Shown: positions 12,701 to 24,700 of the stretch, one piece after another
How positions within the stretch are numbered: position 1 is the first letter of the stretch
How the letters are laid out: every line of letters begins with the position of its first letter
From: Myxococcus sp. RHSTA-1-4
Lineage (GTDB): Bacteria; Myxococcota; Myxococcia; Myxococcales; Myxococcaceae
Length of the DNA stretch: 64,000 nucleotides
Assembly (NCBI RefSeq): GCF_020037125.1
Contig: NZ_JAIQDG010000013.1
Span: forward strand, 1-64,000
Direction of reading: 5' to 3'
Notes under the pieces: model-generated
Databases searched by the model: none
What the model saw: only the letters and a program-made list of their open reading frames with translations
Told to the model about the DNA's origin: nothing
Program-made: the position numbers and the translations under genes

Positions 12701-15700
12701 GGCCTCACCGGCCTGGACGGCTCGGTGATGGCGGGCCGCTTCGCGTCGGAGTTCGAGACCTCCAGCGGCAACGACGTCGTGCCGATGACGTTCTCGAAGC
12801 TCGAGCCTCGCGAGGGCCCGGTGGCGGGTGGGACGCTCGTCACCCTGACGGGCACCGGCTTCGAGAAGGAGCTCGAGGTGCGCTTCGCGGGCACGCCGGC
12901 GACCATCGTCTCCGTTTCGAATGACAAGACGACAGTCCAACTGCTCACGCCGAAGGCGACGGCCGCGGGCGCGGCGACGCTCGAGGTGCGCAATCCCTCG
13001 GGTGGCACGCTGATCCGCGCGGGCGCGTTCCTCTACACCCAGCCCCTGGACCTGGTGTCCGTCACTCCGGGCCGGGGCCCGTCCTCGGGCGGCACCAAGG
13101 TGTTGCTGGAGGGCGCGGGCTTCACCACCAGCGCCCCCATGCAGGTGCTCTTCGGCGAGGTGCCGGCGCTGCTCGTGCGCGTGCTCGGCATGGGCCGCAT
13201 CGAGGCCTTCACGCCCAACGGACTGCGGGGCGCGGTGGACGTGACGGTGGTGCACCCGAACGGCCCGCGGGACACGCTGGCGGATGCCTTCGTGTTCGAT
13301 CAGCCGACGGACTCCGCGGTCGCCTTCAAGGGCGAGATCCGCGACATGGTGTCCATTGGCGACCACGTCTACATGGTGGGCGAGGGTGGAATGCGCGTGG
13401 TGGACGTGTCCGGCCTCTACACGCGCGGCCGGCTGGCCGGCACGCCCATTCCCCCCGAGCGCCGCAACGAGCTGGTGGACGAGGATGGTGACCGGGTCGA
13501 CGACCGCATCGTCGGCAAGTGGGACTACCGGGACGGGGATCTGCTCTCCATCTCCTACCCGCTGGAAGGCGGCGACCGGCTCTTCCTGGGCGCGGGCGTG
13601 CGCAACAAGCAGGGCGAGTACGACCGGGCGACGGTCTTCGAGCTGGACATCTCCAACCCGTTCGCGCCCAGGAGCGTGTCGTCCACGGCCACCGGTCCGG
13701 GCGCGGCCTTCGGGCTGGATGCGCGGGGCGAACGGCTGCTGACGGCCGCGGGCGCCGCCGGCCTGCGCAGCTTCGACATCTCCCACACGCCGTTCCACCT
13801 GCACACGCTCGAGTCTCCCATGGGGGCCAAGGGCGGGGCCAAGGAGGTCAGCGCCCTGGCGGTGGAGGACGGGCTGGCGGTGGTGGGCACGGGCCAGTGG
13901 AACCCCGGGCACCGGTTCACCCTGGGCCGGCTGCACACGGTGCGGGTGGAGCAGCAGCCGTCGCACCTGGGCTACCTCACCCTGGACGTGCAGCGCGTGC
14001 GGCTGCGCAGGGACTCGTGGGCGGTGGTGGCCGCCGGCACCGAGGGCCTGGTGCTCGTGGACGTGTCCGACCCGGCGAGCCCGAAGCGGGGCGCCTCGCT
14101 GGGGACGGACGTGCTCAAGGGCTTTGCCTCGGACGTGCGGCTGGTGGGCAACATCGCCTACGTGGCGGTGGGCGAGGCCGGTGTGGCGGTGGTGGACCTG
14201 AGCAACCTGATGACGCCGAAGCTGCTCCACCACGTGGCGGGGGCCAGCGGTGGCTCCGCGCTGCGGGTGGCGGTGGCGGGGGGCCGGGTGGTCACCGCGC
14301 GCAACCGCGGCGGCGCCGGCTGGGCACTGGAGTTCGGCCCGGCGGCCGAGCTGACGCTGGTGTCGGCGAGCGTGAAGCCCGGCGACGTGGTGCCCCTGGA
14401 CCTGTCCTCGCTGCTGTTCACCTTCTCCACGACCATCACCCCGGAGAGCGCCCGCGAGGCGGTGTCGCTCACGGTGGATGGGACGGAGTGGGTTGCCACG
14501 GCCGAGCCGCTGGCGGACCTGGAAGCGGGCACCGCGACGGAGCCCGTCAGCACGGCCCTCATCCGCTTCCGGCCGGAGCAGCCCCTGCCCGCGAGCGCGA
14601 GCCTGCGCCTGTCGGTGTCCACGGACCTGCTCACGCCGGACGCCAAGCACCTGCTGGCCCCCTTCGCGGTGGACTTCCAGGCGGCCCACGCGGACGGCTC
14701 GCGTCCGGAGATCGCCCAGGTGGTGCCTCGCGTGGGGCCCACGGCGGGCGGCTCCATCGTGCAGCTCCTCGGCGACGGCTTCGATGCCGAGGCGACGGTC
14801 TTCATTGGCGGGGCGCCGGCCATCGTGCTGCCCGCCGCGGTGCACGACCCCACGCGGCTGGAGGTCATCGTGCCCCCGGGCTTGCCGGGCCTGGCGGACG
14901 TGGTGGTCATCAATGCCGTGTACGACGTCAACGGCCAGCGCGTGTCGGGCTCCGGCCTGTCGGATCGGCGGCCGGGCGGCTTCCTGTACAAGCCGCCGCT
15001 CTTCGTGAGCACCGCGACCCCGCGCTTCCTCAACCCGCGCGGCGGCAGCAAGATGAAGATCTCCGGTGACGGCTTCCTGCCGTCCTGGGCCTACGGGGCC
15101 CTGGGGGCGCCGCGGGTGTTCGTGGGCTCCATGGAAGCCCCGTCCGTGAGCGTGGTGTCCACCGGGGAGCTGTCGGTGACGGCGCCCCCGGGCTCGTTCG
15201 GCGCGGACGGCTACGCACAGGTCACCGTGCGCTCGGTGCTCCCCGACAGCAAGGGGGAGGGCGCCAGCGCCGACCTGCTCGAGGAAGGCCAGCTGGCGAA
15301 GGTGGTGGGCTACGGCCTGGAGCGCAGTCTGCCGCTGGACACGCCCCGGCCCGGCCCGAGCAACGCGGGTGAGGCGGAGGCGGTGAAGGTCTATCCGAAG
15401 GCGCTGGCCGTGGATCAGGCCGACCCGCTGTTCGTGTACGCGTCCGCGGGCGCGGCCATCAACGGCAACATCACCCCCGAGGGTTACACCGGCACCTACA
15501 CGAGCGGCACGTTCAACGACTCGCAGATGCTGGCCAGCTTCGACGTGGGCATGCCCGGCAAGCCGGTGGCCTCGACCACGACGAGCGTCGATCCGCCCAT
15601 GGCGAAGGTCGACCTGCTCCACGCCATCCTCTATGGCTACCTGCCTCCCGAGACGCCGTGGCCGGACATGAACCTCATGCCGGACTCGCTGGACGTGGCG

Positions 15701-18700
15701 ACGCGCACCGGACAGGTGCTCATCGCCAACGGCGCCGCGGGCGTGGCCGTGGTCACCTCGAACAACCGGGCCATGAACGAGCTGGGCCGGGCGAAGTTCG
15801 GTGACTGGGGCGAGCCGGAGTTCGCCACCCGTCTGCTGCCGACGCCGATTGGAAGCTGGGCCGCGTTCAACAACATGGTGCCGAACCCGCCGCCGGACGC
15901 GCCTCCGTGCACGTCCGTCGAGCCGGCGGCCGGGGCCGGTGGCGTGCTGCGCCTGGTGGATACCCGCTATCCGCAGGACCCGCTGCTCGTGGGCACCGTC
16001 GCCACGGACGGCGAGCCCTATGGAATGACCGTGCACGGGGGCCGCCTCTACGTGGCCAACGGCGCCCACGAGGGCGTGCACTACTGCCCCAACGATACCG
16101 GCACGCTGCCCCCGCCTCCCGACTACTCGCTGGGCGGAGGCGCGCGTGGCGGGCAGCGCACGACATACCACGCCAGCAAGGGCCAGAAGGTGTCCGGCAG
16201 CCTGGACATCTACGACTCGGCACGCCCGGGCGCCACGCGCGTGAAGCGCCTGTCGTATGACGCCAACATCACGGACGTGGTGGTGGTGCGGGACACGGCC
16301 ATCGTCGCGGCCGCCGAGCTGGGCCTGCTCTTCATCGACGTGAGCGTCCCCGCCAACGCGCATGAGCTGGAAGAGCTGCGCATCCGGTTCGACGAGAGCC
16401 TGTCCAACACGCCGGGCCAGCCGCAGCGGCTCCGGCTGATGGGTGACATGCTCTTCGTGTCCGCCAACGAGGGCGGCGTGGTGCTGGTGGACGTGGCGAA
16501 CCCGCGCCAGCCGCGCCTGGTGAGCGGCGGCAACACCGAGGTGGCCATGGACTCGCTGGCGGCGGGCGACCGCCTGCTGGTCGCCAGCCGCACGAAGCTG
16601 ACGGAGCTCGAGGTGCCGTTCTCGTTCGTCACCGCCGTGACGCCCGAGCGAGAGTCCCTCATTCCGCCGGAGAACCCCGAGTTCGTGGTGCGCCTCAACC
16701 GGCCCATCAACGCGGACAGCGTGAATACGGGCACCGTCCACTTCCTCGGCGCGGACGGGAATCCGGCGCGCGGGGCCGACGGCGAGAAGGTGGGCCTGTC
16801 GCTGACGGTGGGCACCGACCACACGAAGCGCATCTACACGGTGAAGGCCACCGTGCAGGGCACGCTGGCGCCGGAGACGGCCTATGAGCTGCGGCTGACG
16901 ACGGGCGTGACGGACGAGCGCGGCGGACGGCTGCTGCTGCCGTTCAGCGCGGGCTTCACCACGGGCAAGGCGGGCAGCCGGATGCCGTCGCTGGTGGCGG
17001 TGAAGCCGCAGACCGTCTCGCGCGAGAGCGGCGGGCCCATCACCCTCGAGGGCTCGGGCTTCACTGGCAGCGAGCAGGTCCAGATTGGCGCCAAGGTGGT
17101 GAACTGCGGCGTGGCTGGCAGTGGCTGCGCAGCCACGGAGGGCGGCACGGTGCTGACCCTGACGGCTCCCGCGGCCGACCAGTCGGGCCCCGTGGACGTG
17201 AAGGTGACCCATCCGGGTGGCCCCTCTTCGGAGCTGGCGTCGGCCTTCTTCTACGTCGAGGACCTGGGCAAGGCCAACGCGACGCTGTCTCCGGACCATG
17301 GCCCCGTGGCCGGTGGCACGCCCGTCACCCTGACGCTGGATCGCGACGCGCTCCGGCCGGGCATGACGGTGAAGATTGGCGACATCGACGCGGACGACGT
17401 CGACGTCATCGACCTGCGCACCGTGCGCTTCATCGCACCGGCCTCCGACCAGGCGGGCCTGGCGGACGTGGAGCTGGTCATTCCCGGCACTCCGCCGGTG
17501 GAAACGAAGGTGGGCCTGTTCGCGTACGACATGCCGTTCGGCGCGAACCTCGACCTGCCGGGCTTCCCGCCGAAGCAGGCGTCCGAGATGAAGCTGGTGG
17601 GCGACACGCTGTACGTGGGCGTGAGTGGCCCGACTGGCTCGACGGGGCTCGACATCCTCGACGTGAAGATCGAGGAGCGGCCCATCCGCGAGGGCGGCAC
17701 GGCGACGGACAATCCGGTGCTGAGCCTGGACGTGGGTGGCCGGCTGGCGCTGCTGGCCGCGGGCCCTGGCATCACCGCGGTGGACGTGTCCGACCCGAAG
17801 CGTCCCTTCCGGGTGGGAGGCGCCGTCACGGGCGGCATCGCCGCGGGTGTGCGCATCGAGGGCACCGAGGCGTACGTGAGCGTCACCGAGCCCAGCTCTG
17901 GCAGCGGCAAGATCCAGGTCTTCGACGCGGCGCGGCCGGACCTGCCGTTCGTGCGCAACATCCCGCTGTACCCCGAGGACGGGCTCGCGCTCGACCTGGG
18001 GCCGGGCCGCTTCTACGTGCTCACCTCGCGTGTCACCGAGTCGGGCGGCAACGGGCTGCGGCTGTCCATCTACGACCGCACGGGCGCTCGCAAGGGCGGG
18101 GTCACGGTCGATGCGTCGATCACGTCCACCGACCTGCTGCTGCGCAGCCGCGTGGCGGTCCGCGCGAAGCGAGCCTACGTCACCGTGGGCCAGCGCCTGT
18201 TCGTCTATGACGTGTCCGAGGCGAACGAGGCGGCGCCGGTGAGGCTCCAGTCCGCCGAGCTGGTGGCCGAGGCCTCGGGTCTGACCTGGTACGGCGGCAG
18301 CCTGCTGGTGGCCACGAGGGACTCGACGCAGACGGTGGTGGAGGTGTCGCCCACGGAGCTGCTCCCGGTGGGCTACTTCCCGGCGCCGGGCTCCATCGCT
18401 CCGCCGGACGCGCAGGTGCGCATGGACTTCACCCTGGCGGTGGACCCCGGCTCGCTGGGGTTCATCGAGAACACCACGGAGAGTGAGATCGTGGTGCGGG
18501 CCTTCTCCACGACCCACCCACGGCCCCTGGGCCGCCTCGTCTCGGGCACGGGCGAGGTCATCTTCACCCAGGTTCGTGGCTCCTCCATCGTCTTCACTCC
18601 GAACGAGGGCCAGGGCTTCCAGCCGGGCGAGGAGATCGAAGTCACCCTGCCAGCGAATAGCGTGAAGTCCGTGGGCGCCAGCCCGCGCCTGCTCGCGGCG

Positions 18701-21700
18701 GACGCGTCCTTCCAGTTCAAGATCGGCCAGGCGAACCAGCCGCAGCCGGTCATCACGAAGGTCATTCCCGCCAGCGGCGTGCGGACCGCGACGACGCCCA
18801 TCCGCATCGAGGGCTCGGGCTTCCGCAGCGGGCTGACGGTCCGGGTGGGAGGCCAGGCCATCAGCGCCGGGAGCGTGGTGGTCGACGAGACCGCGCAGGT
18901 GCTGACGGTGCAGGTGCCGCCTTCGGCGGTGGCCGGCCCGGCCGCCCTCTCGGTGGCCTACGAGCCAGCGGGGACTTCCGCCGTCCGGCTCGGTGGCTTC
19001 CTCTACAGGGATCCGCTGAAGATCGGCCCACCCACGCCGGACCACTCCGGGCAGCAGGGGGGCACGGAGGTCGCGTTCTCCGGCTCGGGCTTCGTGCCCG
19101 GCATGCAGGTCTTCTTCGGCGACACGGAGTCCTTCGACGTCCGGGTGAGCTCGTCCGAGAGCGTGACGGCGGTGGCCCCGCCGCACGCGGCCGGTGTCGT
19201 GGACGTCTCCGGGCGGCTGACGGTGGCCACCTTCGATGGCGGCACGCCGGAGGTGCAGCAGGACACGCGTGTTCGCGCGTTCCTCTATGGCGCGGGCGCC
19301 GTGGCGCGGCTGGAGACGCCGCCCCTGCGGCACATGCTGGTGGAGCGTGGAGTCATCTTCGCCGCCATTGGCGGCGAGGTGGAGGTGACCGGGCCGAACG
19401 GGGCCGCCGTCACGGGCGGCGGCCCGCGCTCGTACTCGCCGGGTGGGCTGCTCGTCGCGGACCCCTCGGAGCCCACGGCCGTCAAGGAGGTGGGGCGCCT
19501 GACCTTCAGCGACAGCACCGGGGCAGGGGCATACCGGCTCGCGCGGGCCGGCAACACCCTGTACGTGGCCGCCGGGACGGGCGGCCTGAAGGTGGTGGAC
19601 GTGACGCGGCCTTCCGCGCCGTCCCTGAAGTTCTCGCTGTCCAACGCGGGCGCGACGGTGGTGGACGTGGTGGCCAGCGGGGAGATGGTCTTCGCGGCGG
19701 ACTCCACGGGCATCCGGGCCTACCGGACGACGGAGGACGCACAGCCGCGGCAGACGTACCACCGAGCCATTCCTGGCGGCGTGACGGCGCTCGCGCTCCA
19801 CGACGGGTACCTGCTTGCCGCGAACGACGGCACCAGCGGGCCCCGGCTCCTCGTGCTGAACGCGCGCCGGGGTGACCTGGCGCAGGTGGGAGAGGTGCCG
19901 CTCGCCGGGCGGGCGCGCCACATCACCTCCGAGGGCTCCCGTGCGTTCGTCTCGCTCGGCGCGAAGGCGCAGGTGGCCATCGTCAACCTGGCCACGCCGG
20001 CCAGCCCCTCCATTACCGGCGTGCTGTACCTGCAGGACGTGATGGGCAGCGGCCGGGTGTCCGCGGAGCAGACGCGGATTGCCGCGGGCATTGCCTACGT
20101 GGCGGCGGGCGGAGGCAAGGTGCAGCGCTTCAGGGTGCCGCTCCTTGGCTCGCCGGTGTGGCTCGAGCAGGCGATCGTCACCGGTGACACGAGCACCCTG
20201 GCGCTCATGGGCCGCTACCTGCTGGCGGGTACGCTCGTCCTGGACAAGGGCGGGCGCGCGGTGGAGCTGCCCATCCAGCCCCCCGAGGACGGCACAGGGC
20301 CGCTCGCCGGGATGATTGCGTCGGTGCAGCTGGACCACGTGGAGGTGCGCGGCACCATCCCGTCCGAGGGTGAGACGGTGCCGGTGGGCATCTCCCCGGC
20401 GGTGCTCCTGTCGGAGCTGCCGAGCGCGTCCTCGGCGCAGGCCGAGGTGCGCCTGGAGACGGCGGACGGCGGCACGGTGGAGGCCCTGGTGGAGGCCCGC
20501 TCCGACGAGGGCGGCGCTCGCGTGGTGCTCGATCCGGTGCAGGACCTGTCAGTGGGGACGGGCTATGTGCTCAAGGTGGGCAGCGGCCTGACCGACCTGC
20601 AGGATGGCGGATTGGGCACGAACACGGAGGTCCGCTTCCAGACGGCGTCGCTGGCCACGGATGCCGGCCCGGTGCTCGCGGAGGTGGTGCCCGCCTTCGG
20701 CCTGACGAAGGGCGGCGAGACGGTGTACCTGCGTGGCGAGGGCTTCATGTCCGGCTGCTCCGTGTACATCGGCGGCCAGCCGGCGGGGGCCACGGAGGCG
20801 GGAAGCTGCGCGGTGTCCGACGAGGGCCGCACCGTCACCGTCACCGCGCCTCAGGGCGTGGCCGGGGCCGCGGCGGTGGAGATCATCAACCCGGACGGGC
20901 TCTCCGCCCGGCGGCTGGGGGCGTACCGGTACCTCGTGCCCCCGAACATCACGAAGGTGGAGCCGGCCTCCGTGGCGGCGATGAGCCGCGAGCAGATCAA
21001 GATCCACGGCGAGGGCCTGTACAGCGGCTCGCGGGTGACCTTCTCCGGCGTGCCGGCGCGCAGCACCACGGTGGACGTGGCGGGCACGCTGACGGTGACG
21101 GTGCCGGATGGCGTGGTGGGCCCCGTGGACCTGCGCGTGGAGACGCCGGACGGGCAGGGCGGGCTGGCGAGCGTGCTGCCGGGCGGCTTCACCTTCACGC
21201 TGGCCCCACGCGAGACGCTGGACACGGGGGCGGAGGCGATTGCGCTGGTGGGCAGCGCGCTGCTGCAGGCGCGGGGTGGCGAGCTGGTGGCCGTGGACCT
21301 GTCGAGCTCGGGCAGCAGGCTCGAGCTGGGACGCGTGCCGGGCGTGACGGCCGCCACGGCCCTGACGGTGGCGGGCACGCGCGCGGTGCTGCTCGGTGAG
21401 CGCGAGGTGGTGCGCTACGAGCTGGGCACGTGCGGCAGCGGACCGGGCGTGCCGTGCAGCCCGGTGGAGCTGGACCGCGTGCAGCTGGTGAGCAGCCCGG
21501 TGCTGACGTCGGTGGCCGCGGATGCGCGGGCCAAGACGGTGGCCGTGGCGGGCTCGAGCGAGCTGGCGCTGCTGGGCGAGCTGACGGAGAGCGGCCAGAC
21601 GCAGGCACGGCTGGCGGTGGTGGCCCAGCGCTCCGTGGCGCCCGCGTACATCCGCGGGCTGGGCGTGGCGGGCGGCGCCCTCGCGGTGTTGCTGGAGGAG

Positions 21701-24700
21701 GGTGGCAGCTCGCGCGTCGAGTTCCGCAGCCTGGAGGATGGCGAGCTGCTGCTGCTGGGCACGGTGGGCGGGCTGTCCGGGGCCGGGCGCGCCCTGGCGG
21801 TGGATGGCAGCCGCGTGGCGGTGGCCACGGGCGCCTCGGTCCACCTGATGGATGCGATGCTTCCGTCGGCACCGCGGCCGCTGGGCTCGTGGACGTCCAG
21901 CGGGAAGGCGGGGGAGACGCCGGTCGCGGTGGCGCTGTCCGGGCCGTGGCTGTTCGCCGCCGGCACGTCGCGCGCGGCATGGGTTGACATCACGGGTGAC
22001 TCCGGCCCCGTCGAGCGCACCTTCGTCATGCACGCATACGCCGGCTCGCAGGCCGAGCCGCGTGTCCTGCTCGGTGACGGAATCGCGCTGGTGGGCCAGT
22101 CCTGGACAACGCGCCTCTACGACACCCTGCCGTACCCGACGGTGTCGCGCGTCTCGCCACAGCCGGGCGCCATGCTGGCGCCGGGCGAGCCGGTCGCGGT
22201 GTCGTTCGCCAGCGAGCTGCCGCTGACGGTGGCGGCGGGCTCCACCCTCGCGCTGCTGGATGGGAGCACCGTCGTCCCGGCTTCGTCCGTGACGCAGTCC
22301 GGCTCGACGGTGCGCCTCCAGCCGGAGGCCGCGCTGACGGCGGGCCGCGCCTACCAGGCGCGGGTGAAGCTCGGACCCACGGCCTTCGTCGGCGGCAACG
22401 TGCGCGGAGACTGGACGTTCCAGCTCCGCGGCGGCGCCAGCCCGGCCCCCGTGACGGTCAGCTCGATTTCGCCGGACAACGGCCCCACTGCCGGCGGCAC
22501 CTCGGTGACGCTGCATGGCACCGGCTTCGACGGCGAGACACGCGTGTACTTCGGCGCGACGCTGGCGGAGGACGATACGTCGCACACGGCCACCGCGACG
22601 GAGCTGCGCGTGCTCGCGCCGGCGACTCTGTACTCGGGCCCCGTCCGCGTGCGCGTGGTCAGCGCGGCGGGCGAGGTGGAAGTGCCGGGAGGCTTCGTCT
22701 ACACCGCGCCCTTCACGGTCAGCGAAGTCGTCCCGAACAAGGTGGACTCCGCGGGTGGCTGGGTGCGCCTGGTGGGCACGGGCTTCACCCGCAGTCTGCA
22801 GGTGCGCTTCGGCACCACGCTGGCGCAGACGAAGGACTTCCAGCCGACGCGAGTGGATGCACTCGTTCCCGCGGGGGGCACGGGCTTCGTGCCGGTGCAG
22901 CTGACCCAGCCCGGGATGAGCCTGACGCTCGCGGAGGTGCTCTACCGCGGCGACCTGCGCGCGCCGACGGAGAAGCCGGCGTACGCGCCCGCGAATCCGG
23001 TGGCGCGCAGCCAGAAGGTCTTCACCGCGACGTTCGACGAGCCGCTGCACCCCGACACCGCGGCCCGTGCGCAGGTCCAGCTCAGCGGCCCGGACGGCAC
23101 CGCCCTGGCGGGAACCGTGAGCGTCAGTGGCCCGACGCTGACCTTCACACGGCCCGCGGGCGCGGCGGACCTCGGCTCGCTGCAGAGCTACGTGCTCCGC
23201 CTGTCGAAGGTGCCTGACGTGGCGGGGAACGAGACGGGTGTGCTGACGCACACGTTCACCACCGTGGACGACGTGCTGCCGCAGGTGAGCCTCGCCATGG
23301 CGAACCGCACCGAGCCGGTGAACAACGCCGTGCTGGCGACCGGGACGGAGTACACCTTCGTGGTGACCGGGACGGACAACGGCGGCGGCACGCACTCCGC
23401 GAAGCTGTCCATCGACAACGTCGCGCTCTCGTCCACGGACGGGAAGAGCTTCCGCTACACCTGGCCGGCGTCGGCGGTGAACAAGGCGTCCACGCTGGTG
23501 GCGCAGGTGAGCGACTACAGCGGCAACACGGCCTCGCTCACGGCCACGGTCACCCTGACCGATGACCGGGCGCCGAGCGTGTCCTTCACGCAGCCGGACG
23601 GCGGCTCGGCCATTACCCGCGAGGAGGGCTCGATGCTCGACCTGGCGGTGGCCGCCACGGACCCGGAGAAGTTGAGCTCCATCGAGCTGAGCATGAATGG
23701 CGCGCCGCTGAAGCGCGTCACCGGGCTCACCTCGACGAGCGCGACGCTGACGGACCGCCTCCGGATGGAGCAGGTCAACGGCGCGCCCCAGGCCCGCGAC
23801 TTCGTGGCCGTGGCCATCGACTCGCGTGGTCAGACCTCGCCTCCGGCGCTGCTCCAGGTGACGGTGGTCCCTGACACCACGAAGCCGGCGGTGGCCTGGC
23901 AGCTGCCTTCCGACGGGGCGAAGGTGCCCTCCGGCTCGACGCTGGACCTGCGCGTGTCGGTGTCCGACACGAACACGATTACTCACACGTCCTTCACGCA
24001 GGCCCTTGGCACGGCCACGCCCGAGGTGTTCAAGACGTTCGAAGGCACGCCGGAGCCGGTGCGCTGGGTGGCGCCCGCCGTGTCCCAGGACACGCCGATG
24101 AAGCTGCGCGTGCTCGCGCGGGATGCTCGCGGCAACGAGGAAGCGAAGACCATCACCATTACGGTGCTCAAGCCGGTCACCGGGGCCTCCCGGCCGTACG
24201 TGAGCCTCCGCGAACCCACCTCCTCCTTCTCCGAGAAGGCGGACGTGCGGGTATCCGCGGACGTGATCGCGCCCGCGGGCGTGGCCTCGGTCCGCCTCGA
24301 GTTCGACTCGCAGGTGGTCACTCTCACCCAGGCGCCGTGGCGCTACACCTTCCGCGCGCCGGTGCTGGTCGACAACAAGTCCCGCCTCGTGAGGGTGGCC
24401 GCGGTGGCCACCGACAAGGATGGTCAGGAGAGCGAGCCCGCGGTGCTGCATCTGTCCGTGCTGGACAGCAGCTCCGTGCCCGCGCCCTTGGTGCAGGTCG
24501 TCACGCGCGCGGAGGGGCCGCGCTGGCTGGGCGGCTCCACGCTCCGCGTGGACAATGTCGATGGCGGCGTGACACCCCTGGCGTCGCTGCAGGTGGCGGA
24601 TGCCTCCGTGCCCCCGGTGGGCGGAAACGCCTTCGAGCTGCCGCTCGGCGAGGAGGGCGCGCCCGTGCTCGCCTCGGTGGAGGCCCTGGAGACCGGAGCT

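Noticed and set aside
6338-20338. A 4,666-codon open frame on the minus strand opposite the giant gene
   Set aside because: Its translation is an Arg/His/Gly-rich low-complexity string without domains or ribosome binding site. It arises because the real gene uses G/C at nearly every third position, which removes stops from the antisense frame.
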